A stretch of DNA of 60,031 nucleotides from positions 1-60,031 of the forward strand of contig NZ_QASO01000028.1 of the NCBI RefSeq assembly GCF_003052605.1, written 5' to 3'. The translations under genes and the position numbers were made by a program. The notes below the pieces were generated by a model. The model had not been told where the DNA came from, made no database searches, and saw only the letters and a program-made list of their open reading frames with translations. This document shows positions 8,801-18,925 of the stretch, piece by piece; the first letter of the stretch is position 1, and the number at the start of each line of letters is the position of its first letter. This DNA comes from Ectopseudomonas oleovorans. Its GTDB lineage: Bacteria; Pseudomonadota; Gammaproteobacteria; Pseudomonadales; Pseudomonadaceae.

Positions 8801-9149
8801 GGCTGCCGTCCGGCCAGCGAATGCGGTGGCGCAGGGCGTTGCCAATCTGTTCGCCCTTGAGGATGGCGTCGAATTTCGCCAGGACTTCGGCGCGCTCCTC
8901 TTCGGGGATCAGCTCGATGTAGTGCAGTTCTCGCGTGACCGGGCGATTGGGGTCGAGGCCGAACAGGGCCTGGGCGCCGCGCGACCAGTTCACCTGACCA
9001 CTGCGAATGTCCCAATACCAGGTGCCGAGATGGGCGCCGTTCAGCGCGGCCAGCAAACGTGGCGCATCCTGCCAGGTCTGCTCAAATTCGGCGGGGTCCA
9101 TCGCCGGTATGTGTGGCAGCGGCGGGGTCTGGTCAGTCGATCTGGCCAT
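5862..9149 (-). CDS. Multi-PAS GGDEF-EAL c-di-GMP protein
   Basis: A 1095-residue protein with no clear membrane segment. About five PAS domains occupy residues 28-650, several opening with the recurring phrase ASEEKFAKAF or ASEERFASLF and containing GRT-(A/S)-(F/L)-EL, so they look internally duplicated. A GGDEF domain follows (LTNLPNRALL; intact GGDEF in RLGGDEFVVL) and then an EAL domain with EALLRWQHP, DDFGTGYSSL and KIDQSF. Both catalytic signatures are intact, so it could make or degrade c-di-GMP; in such hybrids GGDEF often acts as a GTP-sensing module. The ATG at 9149 has AGAGGAAGG upstream. The signals sensed by the PAS domains are unknown. Confidence 0.93.
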   Translation of the reverse strand: MARSTDQTPPLPHIPAMDPAEFEQTWQDAPRLLAALNGAHLGTWYWDIRSGQVNWSRGAQALFGLDPNRPVTRELHYIELIPEEERAEVLAKFDAILKGEQIGNALRHRIRWPDGSLHWLEITGSLQREADGRPRMFGVIRDISAQQERAEALRASEERFASLFRLSPDIMMLVRYDNSEILEANQHFTQAFGWPAAEILGRSTLDLDLWVHAEQRDHLRQQAPLSREPVIQEAQLRTRGGDILDGVLSSQYIELKGERLVLCTFLDTSERKRAENALRASEEKFAKAFMHTPDAVAITDRATGRFIEVNPSFEQQFGWSSAEAVGRTSLELGIWVDPSNRQRMLDAAQIGRLNNLEVRLLSRNGSVTSNLLFGGEIELNGTTCLVLTVRNITEQRAQEQALNESKQRLRLALESADLGTWDWHIPSSRLIASARASQLQGLEAATFEGAFLDFFCKVPMEDRHSLRQSYQSLVAERRSHYQITYRVQLENGGLRFLESTAKLQFDDTGQPQRMVGTLVDISERLLREQRLQASEEKFAKAFHSSPDAITITERDTARYIEVNQGFSRLTGYAPDEVIGRTAFELNIWAFPEERAQMVEKLTHNGQVLHMEMHGQHRNGEVRLVDVSVQPIELNGVPCLLLTARDISELKQAQAQVQHLAYHDALTNLPNRALLMDRLTQQIALLKRHDLRGALLFLDLDHFKHINDSLGHPVGDSVLRLVTARLEASVRLEDTVARLGGDEFVVLLSGLEGKRSEVTRHVRQVADKLRQLLAEPMLLDGHRLQVTPSIGVALIPDHGNTPADLLKRADIALYRAKDSGRNAIQLFRTTMQDAASARLRLENDLRLALARGEFELHFQPQVDACDGKVVGAEALLRWQHPQLGPQSPAQFIQVLEESGLIVEVGGWVLAEACHFCSRLMADGLVDGERFSLCVNISPRQFRQHDFVDRVASSLRNSQLPNAMLKLEITEGIVIQNIDDTVGKMLRLKKHGVSFAMDDFGTGYSSLTYLKRLPVDMLKIDQSFVRDATHDPNDAEIIRAIVAMARSLGLALIAEGVEQQDQLDFLQAQGCHLYQGYLFSKPLPLEAFRELLERQRA

Positions 9150-9251
9150 GGCCGGACCTTCCTCTGGAGTGCGCGATGCGCGGGGCGGGCGTTAGAGGTA
9201 TGCAGATATGTTTTTGTCGTTATGTCGCCACGTTAGTCTCAGTTCGGATGC

Positions 9252-10133
9252 CTATGCAAGGTCATCGCGCTGGCTGTCGAGCAGATCCATGAATGCCCGT
9301 GCGGCATTCGACAGGGTGCGTTCGGTATGCAGAATGTAACCCAACTGGCGGGTCAGCTGGATGTCCGGCAGGGGCAGGCGCGCGACCTGGTCGTCGAGCA
9401 TGGTACGCGGCAGCACGCTCCAGGCCAGGCCGATGGAGACCATCATCTTGATGGTTTCCAGGTAGTTGGTGCTCATGGCGATATTGGGCGTCAGGCCCTG
9501 GGCCTCGAACAGGCGCTGCACAATGTGATGGGTGAAAGTGTTGCCGCCGGGGAAGACTGCAGGATGCTGCGCCACATCGGCCAGGCTGATCACCTGGCTG
9601 CGCGCCAGGGGGTGTTCCGGTGCGGCGACGAAATCCAGCGGATCGTCCCACACGGCGACGGCGCGGATCGGTTCGCGGGTTTCCGGGGCGAGGGTAATCA
9701 CCGCCAGCTCGGCGCGGCCATGCAGCACTTCTTCGTACGCCACTTCCGAATCGAGAAACTGGATATCCAGCGCCACTTGCGGGTGGGTACGGGTAAAGGC
9801 GCGCAACAGGGCAGGCAGGCGATGCAAGCCAATATGGTGGCTGGTGGCGAGGGTCAGGCGGCCGCTGACTTCACCCGACAGGTTGGTCAGCGCGCGGCGG
9901 GTATCGTCCAGTACGTTGAGGATCTGGTAAGCACGCGGCAGCAGGGCGCGGCCTGCCTGGGTGAGGCCGATTTCGCGGCCGAGGCGGTCGAACAGGCGCA
10001 CGCCCAGTTGCTGTTCCAGGCCGGCGATGCGCTTGCTTACGGCAGGCTGGGTCAGGTGCAGGCGCTCGCCGGCTTCGGAAAAGCTGCCGGTTTCGGCGAT
10101 GGCGATAAAGGCGTTGAGGTTGGCCAGATCCAT
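9252..10133 (-). CDS. LysR-family transcriptional regulator
   Basis: A 293-residue LTTR. The N-terminal winged helix-turn-helix is typical (MDLANLNAFIAIAETGSFSE, then RLHLTQPAVSKRIAGLEQQL), followed by a periplasmic-binding-like effector domain (about 90-290). It is divergent from leuC, an arrangement conserved in Pseudomonas, and its start at 10133 has GGAG upstream. The effector is unknown; location suggests a role in branched-chain or central amino-acid metabolism, but this is inference only. Confidence 0.93.
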   Translation of the reverse strand: MDLANLNAFIAIAETGSFSEAGERLHLTQPAVSKRIAGLEQQLGVRLFDRLGREIGLTQAGRALLPRAYQILNVLDDTRRALTNLSGEVSGRLTLATSHHIGLHRLPALLRAFTRTHPQVALDIQFLDSEVAYEEVLHGRAELAVITLAPETREPIRAVAVWDDPLDFVAAPEHPLARSQVISLADVAQHPAVFPGGNTFTHHIVQRLFEAQGLTPNIAMSTNYLETIKMMVSIGLAWSVLPRTMLDDQVARLPLPDIQLTRQLGYILHTERTLSNAARAFMDLLDSQRDDLA

Positions 10134-10169
10134 GGAGCGCTCCGGTAAGTAATGATGCGCTGAGCATAC

Positions 10170-10184
10170 ATTCCTCTTCGGAAT
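10170..10184. promoter_or_regulatory. Putative LysR-type operator
   Basis: ATTCC-TCTTC-GGAAT is a perfect inverted repeat containing a T-N11-A core, the usual LTTR box. It lies 37 nt upstream of the lysR start and about 170 nt before leuC, a place suited to autoregulation. Confidence 0.5.
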
Positions 10185-10356
10185 CCTTTGAATAAAAAAT
10201 ATGAATTTGAGTTATTTCGTCCCCGGCCATAGCATTCTCCCCATAAGCCGAAGGGCCATTTTCGCCCAGGCATAGAAAGGTGCACTTCTGACGCCGGGCG
10301 GTGATAACGCAGGCAGTTTCCGGATGTGCTCAAAAGGCGCTGATGAGGTAAGGCTG

Positions 10357-11784
10357 ATGACTGGCAAGACGCTCTACGACAAGCTCTGGGAAATGCACGA
10401 AGTGAAACGTCGCGACGACGGTTCCTCGCTGATCTACATTGATCGTCACATCCTCCATGAGGTGACCTCACCGCAGGCTTTCGAAGGCCTGCGTCTGGCC
10501 GGGCGCAAGCCGTGGCGCATCGACGCCAACATCGCCACGCCGGATCACAACGTGCCGACCACCAAGGCCGAGCGTCAGGGCGGCCTCGAGGCCATCGCCG
10601 ACGAAGTCTCGCGCATCCAGGTACAGACCCTGGACGAGAACTGCGATGACTTCGGCATCCTTGAATTCAAGATGAACGACGTGCGTCAGGGTATCGTCCA
10701 CGTGGTCGGGCCGGAGCAGGGCGCCACCTTGCCGGGCATGACCGTGGTCTGCGGCGACTCGCACACCTCCACCCATGGCGCCTTCGGTGCCCTGGCCCAT
10801 GGCATCGGCACCTCCGAGGTCGAGCACGTGCTCGCCACCCAGTGCCTGGTCGCCAAGAAAATGAAGAACATGCAGGTGCGCGTTGAAGGCAAGCTGCCGT
10901 TCGGCGTTACCGCCAAGGACATCGTGCTGGCCGTGATCGGCAAGATCGGCACCGCTGGCGGCAATGGCCATGCCCTGGAGTTCGCCGGCAGCGCGATTCG
11001 CGACCTGTCGCTGGAAGGGCGCATGACCATCTGCAACATGTCCATTGAGGCCGGCGCCCGTGTCGGCCTGGTGGCGGTGGACGAGAAAACCATCGCCTAC
11101 GTCAAGGATCGTCCGTTCGCGCCCAAGGGTAGCGACTGGGACAAAGCCGTGGCGCAGTGGCAGAACCTGGTGTCCGACGCCGATGCGGTGTTCGACACTG
11201 TGGTCGAGCTGCGTGCCGAGGACATCAAGCCACAGGTCAGCTGGGGCACTTCGCCGGAGATGGTTCTGGCCGTCGATCAGAACGTGCCGGACCCGGCCGT
11301 CGAAGCCGACCCGGTGAAGAAGGACTCGATCACCCGCGCCTTGAAATATATGGGCCTCACCGCCAATCAGCCGATCACCGATATCCAGCTCGATCGCGTG
11401 TTCATTGGTTCCTGCACCAACTCGCGCATCGAAGACCTGCGCGCCGCTGCCGAGGTGGCCAAGGGGCGCAAGGTCGCCGCGACCGTCAAGCAGGCGCTGG
11501 TGGTGCCGGGCTCCGGTCTGGTCAAGGCGCAAGCCGAGGCGGAAGGGCTGGACAAGATTTTCATCGAGGCCGGTTTCGAATGGCGTGAGCCGGGTTGCTC
11601 CATGTGCCTGGCGATGAACCCGGACAAGCTGGGCAGTGGCGAGCATTGCGCGTCCACCTCCAACCGCAACTTCGAAGGCCGTCAGGGCGCCGGTGGTCGT
11701 ACCCACCTGGTGAGCCCGGCCATGGCTGCCGCGGCGGCGGTTACCGGTCGTTTCATCGACGTGCGCGAATTGATCCAGGCCTGA
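10357..11784 (+). CDS. leuC: 3-isopropylmalate dehydratase large subunit LeuC
   Basis: With LeuD it isomerises 2-isopropylmalate to 3-isopropylmalate in leucine biosynthesis. It has the aconitase-family 4Fe-4S ligands: one Cys in [11 protein letters not shown] and two in [11 protein letters not shown], plus [20 protein letters not shown]. The ATG at 10357 ([16 protein letters not shown]) gives the usual 475 residues and follows GAGGTAAGG; an in-frame ATG at 10324 is less likely. leuD starts 8 nt after the stop, so the two subunits are co-translated. Confidence 0.97.
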   Translation: MTGKTLYDKLWEMHEVKRRDDGSSLIYIDRHILHEVTSPQAFEGLRLAGRKPWRIDANIATPDHNVPTTKAERQGGLEAIADEVSRIQVQTLDENCDDFGILEFKMNDVRQGIVHVVGPEQGATLPGMTVVCGDSHTSTHGAFGALAHGIGTSEVEHVLATQCLVAKKMKNMQVRVEGKLPFGVTAKDIVLAVIGKIGTAGGNGHALEFAGSAIRDLSLEGRMTICNMSIEAGARVGLVAVDEKTIAYVKDRPFAPKGSDWDKAVAQWQNLVSDADAVFDTVVELRAEDIKPQVSWGTSPEMVLAVDQNVPDPAVEADPVKKDSITRALKYMGLTANQPITDIQLDRVFIGSCTNSRIEDLRAAAEVAKGRKVAATVKQALVVPGSGLVKAQAEAEGLDKIFIEAGFEWREPGCSMCLAMNPDKLGSGEHCASTSNRNFEGRQGAGGRTHLVSPAMAAAAAVTGRFIDVRELIQA

Positions 11785-11792
11785 GGAGCTAG

Positions 11793-12443
11793 ATGATGAA
11801 AGCCTTTACCCAACACACCGGCCTGGTCTGCCCACTCGACCGTGCCAACGTCGACACCGACCAGATCATTCCCAAGCAGTTTCTGAAGTCGATCAAACGC
11901 ACCGGCTTCGGCCCCAACCTGTTTGACGAGTGGCGCTACCTGGATGTTGGCCAGCCGAACCAGGACAACTCCAAGCGCCCGATCAACAAGGATTTCGTGC
12001 TCAACTTCCCGCGCTACCAGGGCGCCAGCGTACTGCTGGCCCGCGAGAACTTCGGCTGCGGCTCTTCGCGCGAGCACGCGCCGTGGGCGCTGGACGAGTA
12101 CGGTTTCCGCACCGTGATCGCGCCGAGCTTCGCCGACATCTTCTTCAACAACAGCTTCAAGAACGGCTTGCTGCCGATCATCCTCAAGGATGAAGAAGTC
12201 GATGCGCTGTTCGAGCAGGCTGAGGCCACCGAGGGTTATCAACTGACCGTCGATCTCGAAGCGCAGACCGTGACCCGTCCCGACGGCGTGCAATACAGCT
12301 TCGAGGTCGATGCCTTCCGCAAGCACTGCCTGCTCAATGGTCTGGACGACATCGGCCTGACCCTGCAGGATCAGGACGCGATCAGGGCTTTCGAAGCCAA
12401 ACACCAGCAGAGCAGCCCCTGGCTGTTCGGCGCGATCAAGTAA
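11793..12443 (+). CDS. leuD: 3-isopropylmalate dehydratase small subunit LeuD
   Basis: A 216-residue swivelling-domain subunit of isopropylmalate isomerase. [20 protein letters not shown] and [15 protein letters not shown] are diagnostic. AGGAG precedes the tandem ATGs at 11793 and 11796; either may be used. leuB follows after 87 nt. Confidence 0.97.
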   Translation: MMKAFTQHTGLVCPLDRANVDTDQIIPKQFLKSIKRTGFGPNLFDEWRYLDVGQPNQDNSKRPINKDFVLNFPRYQGASVLLARENFGCGSSREHAPWALDEYGFRTVIAPSFADIFFNNSFKNGLLPIILKDEEVDALFEQAEATEGYQLTVDLEAQTVTRPDGVQYSFEVDAFRKHCLLNGLDDIGLTLQDQDAIRAFEAKHQQSSPWLFGAIK

Positions 12444-12489
12444 GGCGTTCGATAGAATGCGCTATGCGCGCCTGATTTAAGACTATTTA

Positions 12490-12516
12490 AGTGGTGCGCA
12501 CGGCGCACCCTACGGT
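12490..12516. repeat. Short hairpin repeat between leuD and leuB
   Basis: GGTGCGC-ACG-GCGCACC followed by CTACGG is an imperfect REP-like hairpin of the kind scattered in Pseudomonas intergenic regions. It has no T-run, so it is unlikely to end transcription. Confidence 0.5.
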
Positions 12517-12530
12517 TTGATGAGGATGCA

Positions 12531-13613
<1,083 letters not shown>

Positions 13614-13620
13614 TCTTCCC

Positions 13621-13652
13621 AGCCCCGCCGGGGTGGTTCCGGCGGGCTGTTT
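13621..13652 (+). terminator. Probable terminator after leuB
   Basis: AGCCCCGCCGG pairs with CCGGCGGGCT (one bulged C) around a short loop, followed by GTTTATA. The weak T-run suggests partial read-through into asd. Confidence 0.55.
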
Positions 13653-13669
13653 ATATAGGTGTAGTCGTT

Positions 13670-14782
13670 ATGAAACGTGTAGGTCTGATCGGTTGGCGTG
13701 GCATGGTCGGTTCCGTGCTCATGCAGCGCATGCTGGAAGAGCGGGACTTCGACCTGATCGAGCCGGTGTTCTTCACCACTTCCAATGTCGGTGGCCAAGG
13801 CCCTGCCATTGGCAAGGACATCGCTGCGCTGAAAGATGCCTACAGCATTGACGACCTCAAGGGCCTGGACGTGATCCTGACCTGCCAGGGCGGCGACTAC
13901 ACCAATGAAGTATTCCCCAAGCTGCGTGAAGCCGGCTGGCAGGGCTACTGGATCGACGCGGCCTCCAGCCTGCGCATGGATGACGACTCGGTGATCGTGC
14001 TCGACCCCGTCAACCGCAAGGTGATTGACCAGGCGCTGGACGCCGGCACCAAGAACTACATCGGCGGCAACTGCACCGTCAGCCTGATGCTGATGGCCCT
14101 CGGCGGTCTGTATGAAGCCGGTCTGGTGGAGTGGATGAGTGCCATGACCTACCAGGCTGCTTCCGGTGCTGGCGCGCAGAACATGCGTGAGCTGATCAAG
14201 CAGATGGGCGCAATCAACGGCGCTGTCGCTGATGAACTGGCCGACCCGGCCAGCGCCATCCTCGATATCGATCGCAAGGTGGCCGAGGCCATGCGTGGCG
14301 AAGGCTTCCCGGTCGACAACTTCGGTGTGCCGCTGGCTGGCAGCCTGATCCCCTACATCGACAAGGAACTGCCGAACGGGCAGAGCCGTGAAGAGTGGAA
14401 GGCTCAGGCCGAAACCAACAAGATTCTCGGTCGTTTCAAGAACCCGATCCCGGTCGATGGCATTTGCGTGCGCATCGGTGCCATGCGTTGCCACAGCCAG
14501 GCGCTGACCATCAAGCTGAACAAGGATGTGCCGATGGCTGACATCGAAGGCCTGATCAGCCAGCACAATCCCTGGGTCAAGTTGGTGCCGAACCACCGCG
14601 AAGATTCCATCCGTGACCTCGGCCCGACTGCCGTGACCGGCACCCTGAGCGTTCCGGTCGGCCGTCTGCGCAAGCTCAACATGGGCTCGCAGTACCTGGG
14701 GGCGTTCACCGTCGGTGACCAACTGCTGTGGGGGGCTGCCGAACCGCTGCGTCGCATGCTGCGGATCCTGCTCGAGCGCTAA
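13670..14782 (+). CDS. asd: Aspartate-semialdehyde dehydrogenase
   Basis: Reduces aspartyl phosphate to aspartate semialdehyde for lysine, threonine, methionine and diaminopimelate synthesis. It has 370 residues: N-terminal NADP motif [17 protein letters not shown], catalytic Cys in [10 protein letters not shown] (about residue 135), and the active-site His region [16 protein letters not shown]. This is the gamma-proteobacterial long form. A strong terminator follows at 14808. The neighbouring gene at 14918 is its non-identical paralogue. Confidence 0.97.
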   Translation: MKRVGLIGWRGMVGSVLMQRMLEERDFDLIEPVFFTTSNVGGQGPAIGKDIAALKDAYSIDDLKGLDVILTCQGGDYTNEVFPKLREAGWQGYWIDAASSLRMDDDSVIVLDPVNRKVIDQALDAGTKNYIGGNCTVSLMLMALGGLYEAGLVEWMSAMTYQAASGAGAQNMRELIKQMGAINGAVADELADPASAILDIDRKVAEAMRGEGFPVDNFGVPLAGSLIPYIDKELPNGQSREEWKAQAETNKILGRFKNPIPVDGICVRIGAMRCHSQALTIKLNKDVPMADIEGLISQHNPWVKLVPNHREDSIRDLGPTAVTGTLSVPVGRLRKLNMGSQYLGAFTVGDQLLWGAAEPLRRMLRILLER

Positions 14783-14807
14783 GCGCGAAGCCGGCATCCA
14801 GTATCAA

Positions 14808-14845
14808 ACAAAGCCCTTCTGTCTCGGCAGAGGGGCTTTGTGTTT
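14808..14845 (+). terminator. Rho-independent terminator after asd
   Basis: ACAAAGCCC pairs with GGGCTTTGT, extended by TCT/AGA, and is followed by GTTTTCT. Confidence 0.8.
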
Positions 14846-14917
14846 TCTGGAGGAGCCGATTGCCTGGGCGATGGGCCGCAGTTACAGTGCCGCTCCCTCT
14901 GTGTTGTAGGTCAGCTC

Positions 14918-15928
14918 ATGAGTCAGTCCATCAATATCGCCGTGATCGGCGCCACCAGCAACGTCGGCGAAGCGCTGGTCGAATTGCTCGAAGAGCGTGA
15001 GTTTCCGGTGAAGGATCTGCATCTGCTGGCCAGCAGCGAGTCGGCTGGACAGAGTCTTTCTTTCCGTGGTCGGCAGGTGCGGGTCAGATCGCTCGATGCC
15101 TTCGATTTCACTCAGGTGCAACTGGCGTTCTTTGCTGCGGGCTCTGACGTGACGCGCAGCCATCATGAGCGCGTGGTCGCAGCCGGTTGTTCCGTTATCG
15201 ATCTGAGTGCTGCTTTTTCGCTGGAGCAAGCACCATGCGTATTGCCCGAACTTGGCGCCGCAGGTTTGCCGGCATTGACCAAGCCGTGGTGTGTCAGTGC
15301 GCCGACGCCTTCGGCGGTTGCCTGTGCGCTGGTGCTGGCGACGCTGAGGCCTGTACTGCAACCCCAGCAGCTGCAGGTGACTGCCATGCTGTCGATCTCC
15401 ACTCTGGGGCGTAGCGGTGTGCAGGAGCTGGCGCGGCAGACCGCCGAGCTGCTCAACGGGCGCCCGCTGGAATCGAAGGCGGTAGATCGACAGATCGCGT
15501 TCAATCTGCTGGCGCAGGTCGGCGAGGTGGATGACCACGGGCATGCTCAGTTGGAGAAGCGTCTGGTGGCCGAGATTCAACAGTTATTGAGTCTGCCTGG
15601 GCTTCCGGTAGCAGCCACCTGCGCCTTGGTGCCGGTGTTCTTTGGCGATAGTCTCGCACTGGGCGTGTATGCTGATTCGGATATCGATATCAATGCCGTG
15701 CAGCAGTTGCTCGAGGTGGCGCAAGGCATCGAGTTGGTTGAAGCAGGCGACTACCCGACGGCAGTGGGCGATGCGGTGGGGCAGGATCAGGTCTATGTGG
15801 GGCGCGTCCGTCGTGGCGTGGACGATCTACGGCAACTCAATTTGTGGATTGCGTCTGATAATGTAAGAAAAGGCGCCGCTCTGAATGCTGTGCAGATAGC
15901 TGAGTTATTGATAAAACACTATCTGTAA
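14918..15928 (+). CDS. usg: USG-1-type aspartate-semialdehyde dehydrogenase-like protein
   Basis: A 336-residue ASADH-fold protein with a clear N-terminal nucleotide motif (NIAVIGATSNVGEALVELLE). At the place of the catalytic Cys of ASADH (G-G-N-C-T) it reads SAPTPSAVACAL, with no Cys in register, so it is probably not a working dehydrogenase, as for the USG-1 group. The ATG at 14918 follows GTAGGTCAGCTC; an in-frame ATG at 14840 lies inside the asd terminator and is rejected. It sits between asd and fimV, a conserved Pseudomonas order. Its role is unknown. Confidence 0.9.
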   Translation: MSQSINIAVIGATSNVGEALVELLEEREFPVKDLHLLASSESAGQSLSFRGRQVRVRSLDAFDFTQVQLAFFAAGSDVTRSHHERVVAAGCSVIDLSAAFSLEQAPCVLPELGAAGLPALTKPWCVSAPTPSAVACALVLATLRPVLQPQQLQVTAMLSISTLGRSGVQELARQTAELLNGRPLESKAVDRQIAFNLLAQVGEVDDHGHAQLEKRLVAEIQQLLSLPGLPVAATCALVPVFFGDSLALGVYADSDIDINAVQQLLEVAQGIELVEAGDYPTAVGDAVGQDQVYVGRVRRGVDDLRQLNLWIASDNVRKGAALNAVQIAELLIKHYL

Positions 15929-16083
15929 AAGATACTTACCTAGAAATTTGAAGAATCTTTCTAGCTTGGCAATACTGGCTGAGTTGATTGCTGAATGGGG
16001 AGCCGCTCGTAGAGCGGAGGCAGGCAGCAGTTCTCAAGACCCTCTCGCATGCTGAGAAAAAAGATAAAACAAGGGATAACGCT

Positions 16084-18918
16084 ATGGTTCGGGTTCGCAA
16101 ACTGGTGCTGGCAATCGCAGCCGCTTCCGCGCTGTCTTCCGGTATGGCGCATGCGCTGGGACTTGGTGAGGTTACCCTGCAATCGTCGCTGAATCAGCCG
16201 TTGGTAGCGGAAATCGAATTGCTGGAGGTACGCGACCTTGCTTCCAATGAGGTGATTCCCAGCCTCGCGTCCCCTGAGGAGTTCATCAAAGCTGGCGTCG
16301 ACCGTCAGTACTTTTTGACCGACCTCAAGTTCACCCCGGTATTGAAGCCCAACGGCAAGAGCGTTATCCGCATCACCTCGAGCAAGAGCGTGCGTGAGCC
16401 TTACCTCAACTTCCTGGTTGAAGTGCTCTGGCCGAACGGACGCTTGTTGCGTGAATACACCCTGCTGCTCGATCCGCCGCTTTACTCTCCGCAAACTACC
16501 GTAGCCGCTGCGCCGCAACTGCCTATCGCCGCGCCTGCACCGCGTCCGTCTGCGGCGCCTGCTTCCGCTTCTGCGTCGCGCACTGCAGCACCCGCTCCGG
16601 CCCCGCGTCCTGCCGCACCGGCACCGGCGTCGCGCGCCATTGCCGGTAACGAATACAGAACCACTGCCAACGATACGCTCTGGGAAATCGCCCAGCGCGT
16701 CGGTGGTGGCTCGGTCAATCAGGTCATGCTGGCCATTCAGGATCTGAATCCGGATGCCTTCATCGGCGGCAATATCAACCGTATGAAGAGCGGTCAGGTA
16801 CTACGCCTACCGGACGAACAGCAGATTCGCAGCCGCAGCAATGCCGAGGCGATCGCTCAGGTTGCCGAGCAGAATGCCGCCTGGCGTGAAGGCCGTGCTG
16901 TCGCTTCGCGTCAGCTGGATGCCACTCGCCGCACCACAGCGGGCGCTGCGCCGGCGACTGCTGAGGCGGGTGATAGCCTGAAACTGGTCGCTGCTGAAGC
17001 AGGTCAGTCCACTCGCGGTAGCGATACCGGTGCGGATGGCAGCAAGGCATTGGCCGACAAGCTGGCAGTGACTCAGGAAAGCCTGGATTCGACTCGTCGT
17101 GAGAACGCCGAACTGCAGAGCCGTGTCAGTGACCTGCAAAGCCAGCTGGACAAGCTGCAGCGTCTGGTGGAGCTGAAGGACAGTCAGTTGGCCAAGTTGC
17201 AGGCCGACCTGTCGGCTGCGCCCGCAGCTCCTGCTGCAACGGAAGAACCGCCTGCGGAAACTCCGGCAGCAGCGCCTGAGGCCGCGCCGCCCGCTGTGGA
17301 GGCGGCCACGCCGCCGACTACGCCGCCTGAGGAGGCAGCGCCTGACTACAACTATTCCGAGGAACCGGCTGCGCCCGTCGAGGACAGCGCCGCCGCAACC
17401 CAACAGCCGGCCAGTGAGCCGGCTGCTGCCGTTGAACCAGCCGCCCCGGTCAAGCCGGCCGAAGCAGCCAAACCTGCTACACCTGCTCCTGCTCCTGCTC
17501 CTGCACCTGCGCCGGCCCCACAGAGCTTCATTGATGACCTGCTGGCTAACCCGATGATGCTGGGTCTGGCCGGTGGTGGGGCGCTTCTGCTTCTGTTGGC
17601 CGGCCTGATGGCGCTGTCGCGCCGCAACGCCCAGAAAGAGTCCGAGCTGCAAGATGAACTGGCCGACGACCTGTCTCAGGAACAGGCGTTTGCCTCCGGC
17701 CTGGACATGCCTGAAGACAGCTTCGCAGGTCTCGACGACGAGCCTGTCCAAGCCGCCCAGGCCGCTGGCGAGGAGCGCGTGACGGCGCAGACCGGCGACG
17801 CATTGGGCGAGGCTGATATCTACATTGCTTACGGGCGCTTCAATCAGGCGGCCGAACTGCTGCAGAACGCGATTAATGACGAGCCGCACCGCGCCGATCT
17901 GCGTCTGAAGCTGATGGAAGTCTACGCCGAGCTGGGTGACCGCGAAGGCTTTGCGCGTCAGGATAACGAGCTGCGCGAGATTGGCGGTGTTAATGCAGAA
18001 GCCGAGCTGCTGAAGTCCAAGTATCCAGCGATCGCAGCCTTCGCAGGTGTGGGTGCCGCAGCTGCCGCTGCCTCCGTCGATGACGACATGGGCGACTTCA
18101 GTCTGGACGACCTCAGTCTGGATGAACCGACCGCAGAAACGCCTGCTTCCACCGGCGCTGATCTGGATGATGCCTTCGATCTGAGCCTCGATGACCTGGA
18201 GGCCGATCTGGAGAGCGATGTTCAGTCGAGCAAGGCTGAGCAAGCGCCGTTGTCGCTGGATGATGATCTGGACTTCGGTCTGGTCGATGAACCCGCCGCG
18301 CCGGCAGCTTCTGCCGACGACGATCTGGGCTTCGATCTCGCCCTGGATGATGACAAGGTTGAGCTGTCCCAGCCGACCGACGATCTGTCCGCCTTCAGCC
18401 TGGATCTGGATGAGGCGGCTCCGGCAGCCAGCGATGAAGCTGATGATTTCCTGCTGAGCCTCGATGACGATGCACCGCTGAACCAGCCGGCCGAGGATCT
18501 TTCCGATCTGAGCCTGGATCTGGCTGAAGAAGCGCCATCTGCCAATCTCGATCTGCCGGCTGACTTCGATCTCTCGCTCGAAGACGAAACTCCGGTTCAG
18601 CCGGCTGTTGCATCCGACAGCTTCGCTGCGCAGCTGGATGAAGTGACCGCCGAGCTGGATCAGCTGTCAGCTGACTTCGAAGAGCCGCAAGCAGCTCCGC
18701 TGGCGCCGGCCAGCAGCCTGTCCAGTGATCTGGATGGCGATGATGACTTCGACTTCCTGTCCGGCACCGATGAAACTGCGACCAAGCTGGATCTGGCTCG
18801 GGCTTATATAGACATGGGCGACACCGAAGGTGCGCGCGACATTCTCGAAGAAGTGGTTGCCGAGGGCAGTGACGCCCAGCAGCAAGAAGCTCGTGAGATG
18901 ATTAGCAAGTTGGTTTGA
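16084..18918 (+). CDS. fimV: Type IV pilus assembly / polar hub protein FimV
   Basis: A 944-residue inner-membrane protein that binds peptidoglycan and organises the pole for type IV pili and surface signalling. Seen in order: signal peptide (1-23, ending GMAHA); a conserved periplasmic region (24-160); a Pro/Ala-rich linker; a LysM domain (about 187-243, EYRTTANDTLWEIAQRVG); a coiled coil (325-377); a Pro/Ala/Glu linker; one TM helix (490-512, MLGLAGGGALLLLLAGLMAL); a TPR-like segment (about 575-650); an acidic cytoplasmic stretch with repeated DLSLD blocks; and the FimV C-terminal TPR domain (897-944). The ATG at 16084 follows AAGGGA and starts at the signal peptide. Confidence 0.96.
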   Translation: MVRVRKLVLAIAAASALSSGMAHALGLGEVTLQSSLNQPLVAEIELLEVRDLASNEVIPSLASPEEFIKAGVDRQYFLTDLKFTPVLKPNGKSVIRITSSKSVREPYLNFLVEVLWPNGRLLREYTLLLDPPLYSPQTTVAAAPQLPIAAPAPRPSAAPASASASRTAAPAPAPRPAAPAPASRAIAGNEYRTTANDTLWEIAQRVGGGSVNQVMLAIQDLNPDAFIGGNINRMKSGQVLRLPDEQQIRSRSNAEAIAQVAEQNAAWREGRAVASRQLDATRRTTAGAAPATAEAGDSLKLVAAEAGQSTRGSDTGADGSKALADKLAVTQESLDSTRRENAELQSRVSDLQSQLDKLQRLVELKDSQLAKLQADLSAAPAAPAATEEPPAETPAAAPEAAPPAVEAATPPTTPPEEAAPDYNYSEEPAAPVEDSAAATQQPASEPAAAVEPAAPVKPAEAAKPATPAPAPAPAPAPAPQSFIDDLLANPMMLGLAGGGALLLLLAGLMALSRRNAQKESELQDELADDLSQEQAFASGLDMPEDSFAGLDDEPVQAAQAAGEERVTAQTGDALGEADIYIAYGRFNQAAELLQNAINDEPHRADLRLKLMEVYAELGDREGFARQDNELREIGGVNAEAELLKSKYPAIAAFAGVGAAAAAASVDDDMGDFSLDDLSLDEPTAETPASTGADLDDAFDLSLDDLEADLESDVQSSKAEQAPLSLDDDLDFGLVDEPAAPAASADDDLGFDLALDDDKVELSQPTDDLSAFSLDLDEAAPAASDEADDFLLSLDDDAPLNQPAEDLSDLSLDLAEEAPSANLDLPADFDLSLEDETPVQPAVASDSFAAQLDEVTAELDQLSADFEEPQAAPLAPASSLSSDLDGDDDFDFLSGTDETATKLDLARAYIDMGDTEGARDILEEVVAEGSDAQQQEAREMISKLV

Positions 18919-18925
18919 TTGATAA

